Below, piece by piece: positions 1 to 11,242 of a DNA stretch of 64,000 nt. Below the pieces are notes generated by a model, which was not told the origin of the DNA, did no database searches, and saw nothing but the letters and a program-made list of their open reading frames with translations. This DNA comes from Microbacterium rhizosphaerae. Lineage in GTDB: Bacteria > Actinomycetota > Actinomycetes > Actinomycetales > Microbacteriaceae. Both the position numbers and the translations under genes were made by a program. Numbering within the stretch: the stretch's first letter is position 1; the number at the start of each line of letters is the position of its first letter. The stretch spans positions 1,674,001 through 1,738,000 of the forward strand of contig NZ_CP139368.1 in NCBI RefSeq assembly GCF_034120055.1, written 5' to 3'.

Positions 1-1420
<1,420 letters not shown>

Positions 1421-1457
1421 CCTTTTTGAGCTTGATGCTCGCGTCCACTGAGTGGTT

Positions 1458-1508
1458 CTCGATGTACGAACACAATCGAGAACACAACACACATCTTTTT
1501 GTTGTGTT
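1458..1508 (+). other. 23S-5S spacer with two hairpins
   Basis: The spacer between 23S and 5S is A/T-rich compared with the rest of the window. It holds two inverted repeats: CTCGAT (1458-1463) with ATCGAG (1475-1480), and AACACAACA (1481-1489) with TGTTGTGTT (1500-1508). They probably fold in the precursor and guide rRNA processing. The processing role is inference. Confidence 0.6.
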
Positions 1509-1527
1509 TGTTTGAAACATCAATAGT

Positions 1528-1645
1528 GTTTCGGCGGCCATAGCGAGAGGGAAACGCCCGGTCACATTCCGAACCCGGAAGCTAAGCCTCTCAGCGCCGA
1601 TGGTACTGCAGGGGAGACCCTGTGGGAGAGTAGGACACCGCCGGA
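1528..1645 (+). rRNA. rrf: 5S ribosomal RNA
   Basis: About 117 nt beginning GTTTCGGCGGCCATAGCG and ending in CACCGCCGGAC, so the 5' and 3' ends can pair as the terminal helix of 5S. The internal CGGAAGCTAAGCC and GATGGTACTGC are typical of actinobacterial 5S. It lies 107 nt after the 23S end, the usual 16S-23S-5S order. Ends are accurate to about 2 nt. Confidence 0.96.
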
Positions 1646-1654
1646 CTTCTTCAC

Positions 1655-1688
1655 CGAAGAGGCCACCCAATGCTGGGTGGCCTCTTCG
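1655..1688 (+). terminator. rRNA operon terminator hairpin
   Basis: A perfect 15-bp stem: CGAAGAGGCCACCCA (1655-1669), loop ATGC, TGGGTGGCCTCTTCG (1674-1688). It starts about 10 nt after 5S and is followed by TCGTT, so the U-tract is short, as is common in high-GC actinobacteria. Confidence 0.9.
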
Positions 1689-1789
1689 TCGTTAACGCAT
1701 TTCCTCCACAGCCGCCACCATATTTCGGCGGGGCGCACATCCGTGTCGGTCGACGGCGTGGCTGCGGGGGGCCTCGGTACGATGGGGGA

Positions 1790-1942
1790 ATGGCGGACGA
1801 GCATGACGACCTCGAGCTGATCAGCCGGCTGCGCGTGATCGAGTCGCAGCCGCTCGGCGAACGCGCGGCCGCGTACGCGGCCTTGCACGATGAGCTCGCG
1901 CGCACGCTCGAATCCGGCCCTGCCGACGCGCAGTCCGCATGA
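1790..1942 (+). CDS. Small hypothetical protein upstream of tlyA
   Basis: A 50-residue acidic, Ala-rich, probably helical protein starting MADEHDDLEL. Its last bases overlap the tlyA start (ATGA), so the two are very likely translated together. A longer in-frame reading from 1670 would start inside the rRNA terminator and is rejected. The chosen ATG lies 6 nt after TACGAT (1778-1783), an arrangement repeated at many genes here and typical of leaderless transcripts, so this gene probably opens the tlyA-nadK-recN unit. I recognise no domain and assign no function. Confidence 0.7.
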   Translation: MADEHDDLELISRLRVIESQPLGERAAAYAALHDELARTLESGPADAQSA

Positions 1943-2736
1943 CCGAACGTCTCGATACCGCTCTCGCGGCTCGCGGCCTGGCGCGGTCGCGCACGCACGC
2001 CGCCACGATGATCGCGGACGGTCTCGTCACGGTGGACGGGCAGCCCGTGGTCAAAGCATCCCATCGTGTCGCGGAGGACGCCGTCCTCGAGGTGGCAGCA
2101 TCCGATCACTACGTGAGCCGGGCCGCCCACAAGCTGATCGCCGGGCTCGATGCGTTCCACGTTCCCGTCATGGGTCGGGTCGCGCTCGACATGGGCGCGT
2201 CCACCGGCGGGTTCACCCAGGTGCTGCGCGAGCGGGGCGCGGACCCCGTCATCGCCGTGGACGTCGGGCACGGGCAGCTGGCTGCATCCGTCGCCCTCGA
2301 TTCCGGCGTCGTGAACATCGAGGGCTTCAACGTCCGCGACATGACGCGCGAATCCCTGGCCGCGGCGAGCGGCATCGCATCCACTCCCGACCTCGTCACG
2401 GGCGACCTGTCGTTCATCTCGCTGACGCACATCCTTCCTGCCGCGCGACGGACCGCGACCGACGATGCGGATTTCGTGCTGCTGGTCAAGCCGCAGTTCG
2501 AGGCGGGGCGCACCGCGGTGAAGGGCGGGCTCGTGACGAATGCGGCCGTGCGGTCGGACGCGGTGATGGGCGTGCTGTGGGCGGCATGGGACCTCGGCCT
2601 CGGGACACGCGGCGTCATCGCGTCGCCCATCGCGGGCACGCACGGCAACGCCGAGTTCGTGGCTCGCTTCCGGGCCGGCGACGGCGGCAATCCGACAGAA
2701 TGGTCAGACATCGTGAACAGACTGGCAGGGGCGTGA
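1939..2736 (+). CDS. tlyA: TlyA family 16S/23S rRNA 2'-O-methyltransferase
   Basis: 265 aa, the usual TlyA length. An N-terminal S4 RNA-binding domain (about residues 1-60) is followed by an FtsJ-like SAM-dependent methyltransferase domain. The SAM loop reads VALDMGASTGGFTQVL at about 81-96, and RAAHKL supplies the N-terminal lysine of the K-D-K-E catalytic set. In mycobacteria TlyA methylates the ribose of 16S C1409 and 23S C1920, and its loss gives capreomycin resistance. The start overlaps the upstream small gene by 4 nt and the end overlaps nadK, consistent with an operon. Confidence 0.93.
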   Translation: MTERLDTALAARGLARSRTHAATMIADGLVTVDGQPVVKASHRVAEDAVLEVAASDHYVSRAAHKLIAGLDAFHVPVMGRVALDMGASTGGFTQVLRERGADPVIAVDVGHGQLAASVALDSGVVNIEGFNVRDMTRESLAAASGIASTPDLVTGDLSFISLTHILPAARRTATDDADFVLLVKPQFEAGRTAVKGGLVTNAAVRSDAVMGVLWAAWDLGLGTRGVIASPIAGTHGNAEFVARFRAGDGGNPTEWSDIVNRLAGA

Positions 2737-3698
2737 TGGGGTCCGACATCAGGAACATCCTGGTCGTCGCGCACGCGCTGCGCGACGACACGCGTGAAGC
2801 GGCGGAGCGTGTGATCGATGCGCTCGAATCGGCCGGTGCACGAGCTGTCGTCGCTGCCGACGATCGCGAGGTGCTGGTGGATGAGCGCCCCGAGCTGGCG
2901 CGTCTGGCCACGCTGGGCGTCGATGTCGCGGTCGAGGACATCGAGCTGGCCATCGTGCTCGGCGGCGATGGCACGATCCTTCGCGCTGCCGAGTTGGTCC
3001 GCGGCGGCACCGCGCCCGTCCTCGGCGTGAACATGGGCCACGTCGGGTTCCTCGCAGAGATCGAGCGAGACGACCTGGACGATGCCGTGCGTCGTGTCAT
3101 CGCCCGCGACTACCGCGTCGAGGAGCGTCTCGCGCTCAGCGTGCGGGTCAAGGACGCCGCGGGCACGATCTTGTACGAGACGTGGGCGCTCAACGAGGCC
3201 ACCGTCGAGAAGGCGAGCCGCGAGCGGATGCTCGAGGTCGTCATGGAGATCGACGGACTTCCGCTGTCGAGCTTCGGATGCGACGGCGTCGTCGTCTCCA
3301 CCCCGACCGGCTCGACCGCCTACAACTTCTCCGCCGGTGGTCCGATCATCTGGCCGACGGTGGAGGCGATCGCCATCGTCCCGCTCTCGGCCCACGCGCT
3401 CTTCGCCGAGCCTCTTGTCGTCGGCCCGGAGGCGGCCGTCGCGATCGAAGTGCTCGAGCGCACGAACGGCACCGGCATCCTGTGGTGCGACGGTCGGCGG
3501 TCGCACGAGCTTCCGCCCGGCGCGCGCGTGGTCGTGCGGCGGTCCCCGACGCCGGTGCGGCTGGCACGACTGCATCCCGTCGCCTTCACCGACCGGCTGG
3601 TGCGCAAGTTCAGGCTGCCGGTCGACGGCTGGCGCGGACCTGCGACGGGCACGCTCCCGGCCCTGCGCCGCGAGCGTGCCGCGGGAGAGCTCTCGTGA
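2736..3698 (+). CDS. nadK: NAD kinase
   Basis: 320 aa. It phosphorylates NAD to NADP in the cytosol. Family motifs are clear: LGGDGTILRAAE (GGDGT at about 76-80), the NMGHVGFLAEI segment near 99-109, and PTGSTAYNFSAGGP near 190-203, which forms the substrate pocket. The ATG at 2736 shares its A with the tlyA stop. A GTG immediately before it (2733) would add one residue. It lies between tlyA and recN, as in most Actinobacteria, and its stop overlaps the recN start. Confidence 0.95.
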   Translation: MGSDIRNILVVAHALRDDTREAAERVIDALESAGARAVVAADDREVLVDERPELARLATLGVDVAVEDIELAIVLGGDGTILRAAELVRGGTAPVLGVNMGHVGFLAEIERDDLDDAVRRVIARDYRVEERLALSVRVKDAAGTILYETWALNEATVEKASRERMLEVVMEIDGLPLSSFGCDGVVVSTPTGSTAYNFSAGGPIIWPTVEAIAIVPLSAHALFAEPLVVGPEAAVAIEVLERTNGTGILWCDGRRSHELPPGARVVVRRSPTPVRLARLHPVAFTDRLVRKFRLPVDGWRGPATGTLPALRRERAAGELS

Positions 3699-5389
3699 TC
3701 GAAGAGATGCGCCTGCGCGACCTCGGCGTGATCGCGGAAGCCACCCTGTCGATCGGCCCCGGGTTCACGGCGATCACCGGCGAGACCGGCGCGGGCAAGA
3801 CCATGGTCGTCACGGGGTTGGGTCTGCTGCTCGGCCAGCGCGCCGATTCCGGCGCGATCCGCTCCGGCGCGCCCCAGGCATCGGTCGACGGCGTCTGGAT
3901 CGTGCCGGATACCGGCCGGGTCGTCGAGCGGGTGCGGGAGGCCGGCGGCGACGTGGAGCCCATCGGCGACGGACGTGCGGAGCTCTACGTCGGCCGGACC
4001 ATCTCGAGCGAGGGGCGCAGCCGGGCGACGGTGGGCGGCCGGTCGGCGCCCGCCGGCGTCCTCGGGGACCTCGCCGACGAGCTGGTGGTCGTTCACGGGC
4101 AGTCCGATCAGCTGCGGCTGCGCTCCGCGGCTGCGCAGCGCGACGCGCTCGACCGCTTCGGCGGCGAGGCGGTCGCGGCCGCTCTGGAGGCCTATCGCGG
4201 CGACTTCGAGACCTTCCGGGCCGTGGACCGGGAGCTGACGGCGCTCGTCGAGGACCGCGACGCCCGCGCGCGTGAAGCCGCGGAGCTGCGTGAGGCCCTG
4301 GCCGAGATCGAACAGATCGATCCGCAGCCGGGGGAGGACCGTGACCTCGCGATCCGCGCCGAACGTCTGGCGAACGCCGAGGAGCTGCGGCTCGCCGCGG
4401 CCACCGCGCACGAGGCCCTCTCGGGCGAAGAGGCCGATGCCCCGGACGTGTCGGCGCTCCTCCAGGAGGCTCGCCGCGCGCTGGATCGCGCGGACGACCC
4501 GGCGCTCCGCGACCTCTCCGAGCAGATCGCGGACCTCGCCTATCGCACCGCGGACGTCGCCGCGACCCTGTCGCGCTACCTCGCGGACCTCGACGAATCC
4601 GGGCCGCACGAGCTCGCCGCCGTGGAGGAGCGCCGCGCGGCACTCGGCATCTTGGTGCGAGCGCACGGTTCGCTCGATGCCGCGATCGCGCTGCTCGGGT
4701 CGGGCAGCGCCCGGCTCGCGGAGCTCGATGACGACGGCGACCGCATCGAGCGACTGACGGCGCAACGGGATGCCGCGGCATCCCGACTCGACGACACCGC
4801 CGCACGATTGACCGCGGCGCGCACGGACGCGGCGGTGCGGCTCGGGGCCGCCGTCACGAGCGAGCTGACCGAGCTCGCGATGCCGGATGCGCGCGTCACC
4901 GTCACCGTGGAACCGGGCGCCCCGACGGCCGCGGGACGGGACGACATCGCCATCCTCCTGTCGCCGCATCCGGGTGCCGATCCGCGACCCGTCTCGCGCG
5001 GGGCGTCCGGGGGTGAGCTCAGCCGCGTCATGCTCGCGATCGAGGTCGTCATCGCGGGCGTCGACCCGGTTCCGACCTTCGTGTTCGACGAGGTGGATGC
5101 CGGCATCGGCGGCGCGGCCGCGATCGAGGTCGGGCGGCGTCTGGCCCGGCTCGCCGAATCCTCGCAGGTCATCGCCGTCACGCACCTCGCCCAGGTCGCC
5201 GCGTTCGCCGGCAACCACCTGTCGGTCGTGAAGGCGAACGACGGGTCCGTCACGGCATCGAGCGTCCGACGGCTGGACGGCGCCGACCGCGAGGCGGAGA
5301 TGGCGCGACTGCTGTCGGGTCTGGCCGATTCGCCGACCGCCCTGCAACATGCCCGTGAGCTCATCCAGCTTGCCGGCAGATCGGACTGA
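3695..5389 (+). CDS. recN: DNA repair protein RecN
   Basis: 564 aa, normal RecN length. It is an SMC-like ATPase that acts early in double-strand-break repair. Walker A GETGAGKT is at about 29-36. The ABC signature in SRGASGGELSRVMLA and Walker B in TFVFDEVDAGIGG lie near the C-terminus, followed by the VTHLAQVAAFA switch region. Long Ala/Glu/Arg-rich segments between them fit the coiled-coil arms. The GTG start at 3695 overlaps the nadK stop (GTGA). Longer in-frame readings from 3182 lie inside nadK and are rejected. Confidence 0.95.
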   Translation: MIEEMRLRDLGVIAEATLSIGPGFTAITGETGAGKTMVVTGLGLLLGQRADSGAIRSGAPQASVDGVWIVPDTGRVVERVREAGGDVEPIGDGRAELYVGRTISSEGRSRATVGGRSAPAGVLGDLADELVVVHGQSDQLRLRSAAAQRDALDRFGGEAVAAALEAYRGDFETFRAVDRELTALVEDRDARAREAAELREALAEIEQIDPQPGEDRDLAIRAERLANAEELRLAAATAHEALSGEEADAPDVSALLQEARRALDRADDPALRDLSEQIADLAYRTADVAATLSRYLADLDESGPHELAAVEERRAALGILVRAHGSLDAAIALLGSGSARLAELDDDGDRIERLTAQRDAAASRLDDTAARLTAARTDAAVRLGAAVTSELTELAMPDARVTVTVEPGAPTAAGRDDIAILLSPHPGADPRPVSRGASGGELSRVMLAIEVVIAGVDPVPTFVFDEVDAGIGGAAAIEVGRRLARLAESSQVIAVTHLAQVAAFAGNHLSVVKANDGSVTASSVRRLDGADREAEMARLLSGLADSPTALQHARELIQLAGRSD

Positions 5390-5397
5390 TAAGATGA

Positions 5398-7095
<1,698 letters not shown>

Positions 7096-7102
7096 GCCGC
7101 GC

Positions 7103-7714
7103 ATGGATGCCGAGCAGATCGACGACGGCTCCGCCCTGCGCGACGAGCCGGTCGACGTCGAGGTGACCTCGAGCGACCTCGTCTACGAAGGGCGGGTGTG
7201 GGACGTCCGCAGCGACACCGTCCGCTACGGCGGCGACGAGATCGTCCGTCAGTACGTCGACCACCCGGGCGCAGCGGCGATCGTCGCACTCGACGACGAC
7301 GGTCGTGTGCTGCTGATCCAGCAGTACCGGCATCCCCTCCGCATGCGCGACTGGGAGATCCCCGCCGGCCTGCTCGATGTGCACGGCGAGGACCCCGTCG
7401 ACGCGGCGCGACGCGAACTCGCCGAGGAGGCCGACCTCGACACCGGGTCGATCGAGCACCTCGTCAGTGTCTTCACGACACCCGGCGGCAACGACGAGGT
7501 CGTCCACGTCTTCCTCGCGCGCGACCTCTCGCCGCGTGCGGACGAGCACGACCGGGAGGCGGAGGAGGCCGACATCCGGATCGCGTGGATCCCGCTGGAG
7601 GACGCGGTGGCCGCCGTCATGGCGGGCCGGATGCGCAACGGCATCCTGGCCATCGGGCTGCTGGCCACCGCCGAGCGTCTGCGCGACGGCGGTGCGTCAA
7701 CCCCCCGCGGCTGA
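7103..7714 (+). CDS. Nudix hydrolase, ADP-ribose pyrophosphatase type
   Basis: 203 aa. It probably cleaves ADP-ribose to AMP and ribose 5-phosphate. The Nudix box is AGLLDVHGEDPVDAARRELAEEADL, with the REL.EE metal ligands intact. It has one extra residue between the first Gly and Glu compared with the canonical box, and AD replaces the final TG, both of which I believe are common in this actinobacterial subgroup. The ATG at 7103 lies 7 nt after the pyrG stop. The pyrG-Nudix-xerD order is conserved in Actinobacteria. Confidence 0.88.
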   Translation: MDAEQIDDGSALRDEPVDVEVTSSDLVYEGRVWDVRSDTVRYGGDEIVRQYVDHPGAAAIVALDDDGRVLLIQQYRHPLRMRDWEIPAGLLDVHGEDPVDAARRELAEEADLDTGSIEHLVSVFTTPGGNDEVVHVFLARDLSPRADEHDREAEEADIRIAWIPLEDAVAAVMAGRMRNGILAIGLLATAERLRDGGASTPRG

Positions 7715-7736
7715 GCGGGGCTGACAGACTCGGGGC

Positions 7737-8729
7737 GTGGAGCCCGCACGAGCCGTCGACGCGTACCTGCGTCACGTCGCGATCGAGCGCGGCCTGTCGG
7801 AACACACGGTCGCGGCCTACCGGCGCGACCTCGCGGGCTACACGGCGTGGCTGACGGCGCGAGGCATCGCGGACACGGATGAGGTGACGCCGGCCAACGT
7901 CGCGGAGTTCGCGGCGGAGCGCGCGTCCGCGCGACCGATGCCGGCGGCATCCAGTCTCGCCCGGCTGCAGTCGTCGGTCCGCGGGCTGCACCGTTTCCTC
8001 GCGCGGGAGGGGATGGCGTCATCCGATCCCAGCGGTCGCCTCGTGCCGCCGAAACTGCCCAAACGGCTGCCGAAGGCGCTCACGATCGACCAGGTGGAGC
8101 GGCTGCTGGATGCCTCGGGCCCCGCGCCCGGATCCGATGCGCCGGGAGAGCCGGCGCAGTTGCGGGACCGCGCTCTTCTCGAGCTGCTGTACGCCACCGG
8201 AGCCCGCGTGTCGGAGGCGGTGCGGCTGGATGTCGACGACCTCGCGCACGGCGACGTGCTGCGGCTGTTCGGCAAGGGCTCGAAAGAGCGGATCGTGCCG
8301 GTCGGCTCCTATGCGCGAGCAGCGGTCGACGCATACCTCACGCGGGCGCGCCCCGAGTACGCCCGCCGCGGTACGGCGACACCCCGGCTGTTCCTCGGGG
8401 CCCGCGGCGCGCCCCTGTCGCGCCAGAGCGCGTGGCTCGTCATCCAGCACGCCGCCGAGCGCGCGCAGCTGACGGCGCACGTCTCTCCGCACACGCTGCG
8501 GCACTCCTTCGCGACGCATCTGCTGCAGGGCGGCGCCGACGTGCGCGTCGTGCAGGAGCTGCTCGGGCACGCGTCGGTGGCGACCACGCAGATCTACACG
8601 CATGTGAGCGTCGACGCGCTGCGCGACGTCTACGCGACATCGCATCCACGTGCCCGGTCGTCGAGCCCGATCACCCCACGGGATCGAGAACCCGCACCGC
8701 CGGACGATCGGGCATCGCCGATCCGGTGA
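7737..8729 (+). CDS. xerD: Site-specific tyrosine recombinase XerD
   Basis: 330 aa. It resolves chromosome dimers at dif with XerC. The N-terminal SAM-like core-binding domain (about 1-95) is followed by the catalytic domain with Arg in [26 protein letters not shown] (His-x-x-Arg), [15 protein letters not shown] (His and the nucleophile Tyr). It is about 25 residues longer than usual because of a Pro/Arg-rich tail that runs 59 nt into the convergent gene. GTG 7737 has no Shine-Dalgarno but lies 6 nt after CAGACT (7725-7730), fitting a leaderless start. Confidence 0.93.
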   Translation: MEPARAVDAYLRHVAIERGLSEHTVAAYRRDLAGYTAWLTARGIADTDEVTPANVAEFAAERASARPMPAASSLARLQSSVRGLHRFLAREGMASSDPSGRLVPPKLPKRLPKALTIDQVERLLDASGPAPGSDAPGEPAQLRDRALLELLYATGARVSEAVRLDVDDLAHGDVLRLFGKGSKERIVPVGSYARAAVDAYLTRARPEYARRGTATPRLFLGARGAPLSRQSAWLVIQHAAERAQLTAHVSPHTLRHSFATHLLQGGADVRVVQELLGHASVATTQIYTHVSVDALRDVYATSHPRARSSSPITPRDREPAPPDDRASPIR

Positions 8730-9990
8730 AGCTCGGCCCGATCGCGTGGGTGCGCCCGGCAGGTGCACGGCGTCCCCCGCGGCGCGGCCGGAGCCACTCG
8801 CCGGCCGCGGCGAGCGCGACGCGCCGAGACGGCATGAACCAGTGGAAGAACACCCAGCGTGCGAGCCACGCCGGCCATCCGGTCAGCGGCACGCCGTAGA
8901 GCTCGGCGACACCCCGGCCGACGCCGAAGCTCGCGCCCTGACCGAGCCCCGGGAACCGGAAGGGCCGCGGTCGGCGTCCGTCGAGGGCGCGCACGATGTT
9001 GTCGCCGATGCGGATGCCGTGGTGGATCGCCCACAGGGCGTTGGCAGGGCAGGCCTCGCCGGTGAACGGATGCGGCACCGCCGCGCCGTCGCCTCCGGCC
9101 CACACTCCCGGGGCGACCGCGAGGAACGGATCGGTGACGAGACGTCCGGATGCGTCACGCGCGAGGTCCTCGAGTCCCGCGAGCGGCACCGGCGTCTGTC
9201 CGACGGCCGAGACGACCGTCGCCGTGGAGATGAACCCGGCGTCGCCGAGATCGGCGCCGTCGTCGGTCGCTGCCGCGATGCGCGCGTACGGGAGGAACTC
9301 CACGCCGGAGGCCTGCGCCAGCGCCGTGGCGTGATCGGCCAGCCGCGCGAAGCGCGGCCGCAGGGAGGGTAGAGCCTCGGCGCCGGAGTGCGCGAGCACC
9401 ACGCGCGGCTCGTCGGACGAGCGAGCCTCCCGGCGCAGCCGCTGCGCGATCGCCGTGGCGACCTCGACACCCGTGAACCCCCCGCCCGCGACCACGACGG
9501 TGAGCAGGCGCCGGCGGGCCGCGGCATCCGTCGGCTGGATCGTCGAGAGCATCTCGGCCTGCCGGACGACCTCGCCGAGGTGCCGGGCGAGCGCCTCGAC
9601 GCCCGCGGCGTCCTTGAGCGACCAGGCGTGCTCGGCGAGGCCGGGCACAGCTGCGGAGGCGTCACGGCTGCCGGCGCCGACCACGATGTGGTCGCACACG
9701 AGCTCACGGGTGCCGCGTGAGGTGCAGACCTCGACCGTCCGGCGGTCGGGATCGATGTGGCGCACCTGCCCGGAGACGAGTTCGACGCCGGGCAGGAGGT
9801 CTGCGAGGGGCACACGGGCGTGCTCCGCCCGGACATGCCCGGTCAGGATCTCCGCCGTCCACCCGTGGAACGAGTGGTGCGGACGGTCCGAGACGAGGGT
9901 GACGACGGTGCCGCGACGCGCGGTGCGGGCGATGCGCCGCGCCGCCCACACTCCCGTGTAGCCGCCGCCGACGACCACGATGCGGGCCAT
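8671..9990 (-). CDS. NDH-2-like FAD-dependent NAD(P)H oxidoreductase
   Basis: 439 aa pyridine-nucleotide-disulfide oxidoreductase fold. The FAD Rossmann motif is at the N-terminus ([15 protein letters not shown], about 4-18), the NAD(P)H-binding motif in [17 protein letters not shown] near the middle, and the second FAD motif in [14 protein letters not shown]. These fit the type II NADH dehydrogenase/carotenoid-like branch that reduces quinones at the membrane, but the true acceptor cannot be told from sequence. Its start is 1 nt beyond the stop of the acyl-ACP-reductase-like gene, so the two form a tight operon. The 3' end overlaps xerD by 59 nt in convergent orientation. Confidence 0.8.
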   Translation of the reverse strand: MARIVVVGGGYTGVWAARRIARTARRGTVVTLVSDRPHHSFHGWTAEILTGHVRAEHARVPLADLLPGVELVSGQVRHIDPDRRTVEVCTSRGTRELVCDHIVVGAGSRDASAAVPGLAEHAWSLKDAAGVEALARHLGEVVRQAEMLSTIQPTDAAARRRLLTVVVAGGGFTGVEVATAIAQRLRREARSSDEPRVVLAHSGAEALPSLRPRFARLADHATALAQASGVEFLPYARIAAATDDGADLGDAGFISTATVVSAVGQTPVPLAGLEDLARDASGRLVTDPFLAVAPGVWAGGDGAAVPHPFTGEACPANALWAIHHGIRIGDNIVRALDGRRPRPFRFPGLGQGASFGVGRGVAELYGVPLTGWPAWLARWVFFHWFMPSRRVALAAAGEWLRPRRGGRRAPAGRTHAIGPSFTGSAMPDRPAVRVLDPVG

Positions 9991-9991
9991 G

Positions 9992-11068
9992 TCAGGCCCC
10001 TACCCGCGCCGGCGCGGGCCACGCGGTGCGGCGACCGAACGAGAGCGGGTCCGCGAGCGAGAAGCCGAGGTGGGCGAAGCGACGCGCGGCATCCCGCATC
10101 CGGAGCGCGTGCTCGACGCTCGCCTGACCGGTCGACGAGGTCGCCTGCCCGTCGAAGGTCATGAGCATGGTCTCGCACAGGCACGCGTACGCGAGGCCGC
10201 GCGGCAGGCCGATGTCGCCGCGGATGTCGATGCCGGGGATGGATGCGACGCCCCCGTCGATGACGAGCACGTCGGGCCGCTCCTGCTTCAGGTGCGGGTC
10301 GGTGTTGCGCGGCTGCGTGTCGTCCAGAACGAGCGCGCCGTGCTTGAGGTGCTGCGATCCGAGCAGGGCATCGGTGGCGGAGGTCAGGACGAGGACGACA
10401 TCCGCGTCGCGGACGGCATCCATCGAGGTCGAGCTGCGCACGTCCATGCCGGTACCGCGCACCTCCGCGGCGAGCGCCTCGAGGCGGGGTCCGCCGCGGG
10501 AGACGAGGGTGAGATCGCTGCCGAGCGGCTCCTCGGCCAGCATCCGGACGACACACGAGCCGACGCTGCCGGTCGCCCCGACGATCGCGATGTGCGATCC
10601 GGATGCGGCGGCGACGAGACGCCGGAGTCCCTCGACGGTGAGGTGGGCGGTGAACGCGTTGCCCGTCGTGACCGTGAGCCCCGGTCGCTCGCGCAGCATC
10701 CGTCCCGCGCCCGTCGCGGGAGCGGTCAGCGCGCCGAGTCCGACGATGCTCGCCCCGAGCGCCTGCGCCTTGTCGATCGCGCCCTCGACACGACCGAGCG
10801 CCCAGCGCCGGTCCTCCGTCAGGAGCTGACGGGGCGTCGCGGGGACCACGATGATCCAGCCGTCCGGCTCATCGGCCGCCGTGTCGCGGCGGTGTACGGC
10901 GGCCAGGGTCAGCGGCGGTACGGGCAGGCGGCGCAGGCCCCGCTCCCACGTGCGTGCGGGGATGCGTCCGAGCGGACGCCACACGCGCGCCATGTCGGCC
11001 GCGACGTCGGTGCGCGGGTGGACGAGGAACGCGAACTTCCCGGATGCGGGCGGCTGCTGGTCGGTCAT
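9992..11068 (-). CDS. Homologue of cyanobacterial acyl-ACP reductase (AAR-like)
   Basis: 358 aa. Several blocks match aldehyde-forming fatty acyl-ACP reductase of cyanobacteria as I remember its sequence: KAQALGASIVGLGALTA, TTGNAFTAHLT, the NADP-binding IAIVGATGSVGSCVVRML, and the C-terminal DIGLPRGLAYACLCETMLMTFDG. The last keeps a Cys at the place of the catalytic cysteine (in the cyanobacterial FACFAEAML segment). Cyanobacterial AAR makes long-chain aldehydes from acyl-ACP. The substrate here is unknown and no aldehyde-deformylating oxygenase is in the window. AAGGA precedes the ATG by about 10 nt. It is the first gene of a unit with the downstream flavoprotein and is divergent from the permease. 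Confidence 0.68.
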   Translation of the reverse strand: MTDQQPPASGKFAFLVHPRTDVAADMARVWRPLGRIPARTWERGLRRLPVPPLTLAAVHRRDTAADEPDGWIIVVPATPRQLLTEDRRWALGRVEGAIDKAQALGASIVGLGALTAPATGAGRMLRERPGLTVTTGNAFTAHLTVEGLRRLVAAASGSHIAIVGATGSVGSCVVRMLAEEPLGSDLTLVSRGGPRLEALAAEVRGTGMDVRSSTSMDAVRDADVVLVLTSATDALLGSQHLKHGALVLDDTQPRNTDPHLKQERPDVLVIDGGVASIPGIDIRGDIGLPRGLAYACLCETMLMTFDGQATSSTGQASVEHALRMRDAARRFAHLGFSLADPLSFGRRTAWPAPARVGA

Positions 11069-11151
11069 GCGGAGTTTCCTTCCGTCGGCTCTTGCAGGGG
11101 GAGAGGGGAGGACCCGCGCGCTGATACCGGGGCACGGATGCGGTTCGGCCT

Positions 11152-11171
11152 ATGGTTTGAAGTCAGACCAT
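11152..11171. promoter_or_regulatory. Imperfect 20-bp palindrome, probable FadR-type operator
   Basis: ATGGTTTGA (11152-11160), AG, TCAGACCAT (11163-11171): nine-base arms with one mismatch. The TGGT...ACCA core resembles operators of FadR-subfamily GntR regulators, and a FadR-type regulator is encoded 1.6 kb downstream. It abuts the -35 element of the permease promoter, a position where binding would block transcription. Confidence 0.6.
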
Positions 11172-11200
11172 TGACAGCGGATGAGGCGGCGGGCCAGAAT
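11171..11200 (+). promoter_or_regulatory. Promoter of the amine-utilisation operon
   Basis: TTGACA (11171-11176), an 18-nt spacer, and CAGAAT (11195-11200). The expected start of transcription is near 11207, leaving a leader of about 36 nt before the permease ATG. It is the best consensus -35 in the divergent intergenic region 11069-11242. Confidence 0.6.
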
Positions 11201-11242
11201 CAGCGCAACTGCCCCTTCGATCCGAAAGCCAGGCACAAACCC

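Noticed and set aside
8730..8760. Intergenic region with terminator after xerD
   Set aside because: The two convergent genes overlap by 59 nt, so there is no intergenic region and no hairpin was found.
9980..11242. In-frame N-terminal extension of the permease
   Set aside because: It runs opposite the acyl-ACP-reductase-like gene and through the intergenic promoter. The family start and the promoter placement support 11243.
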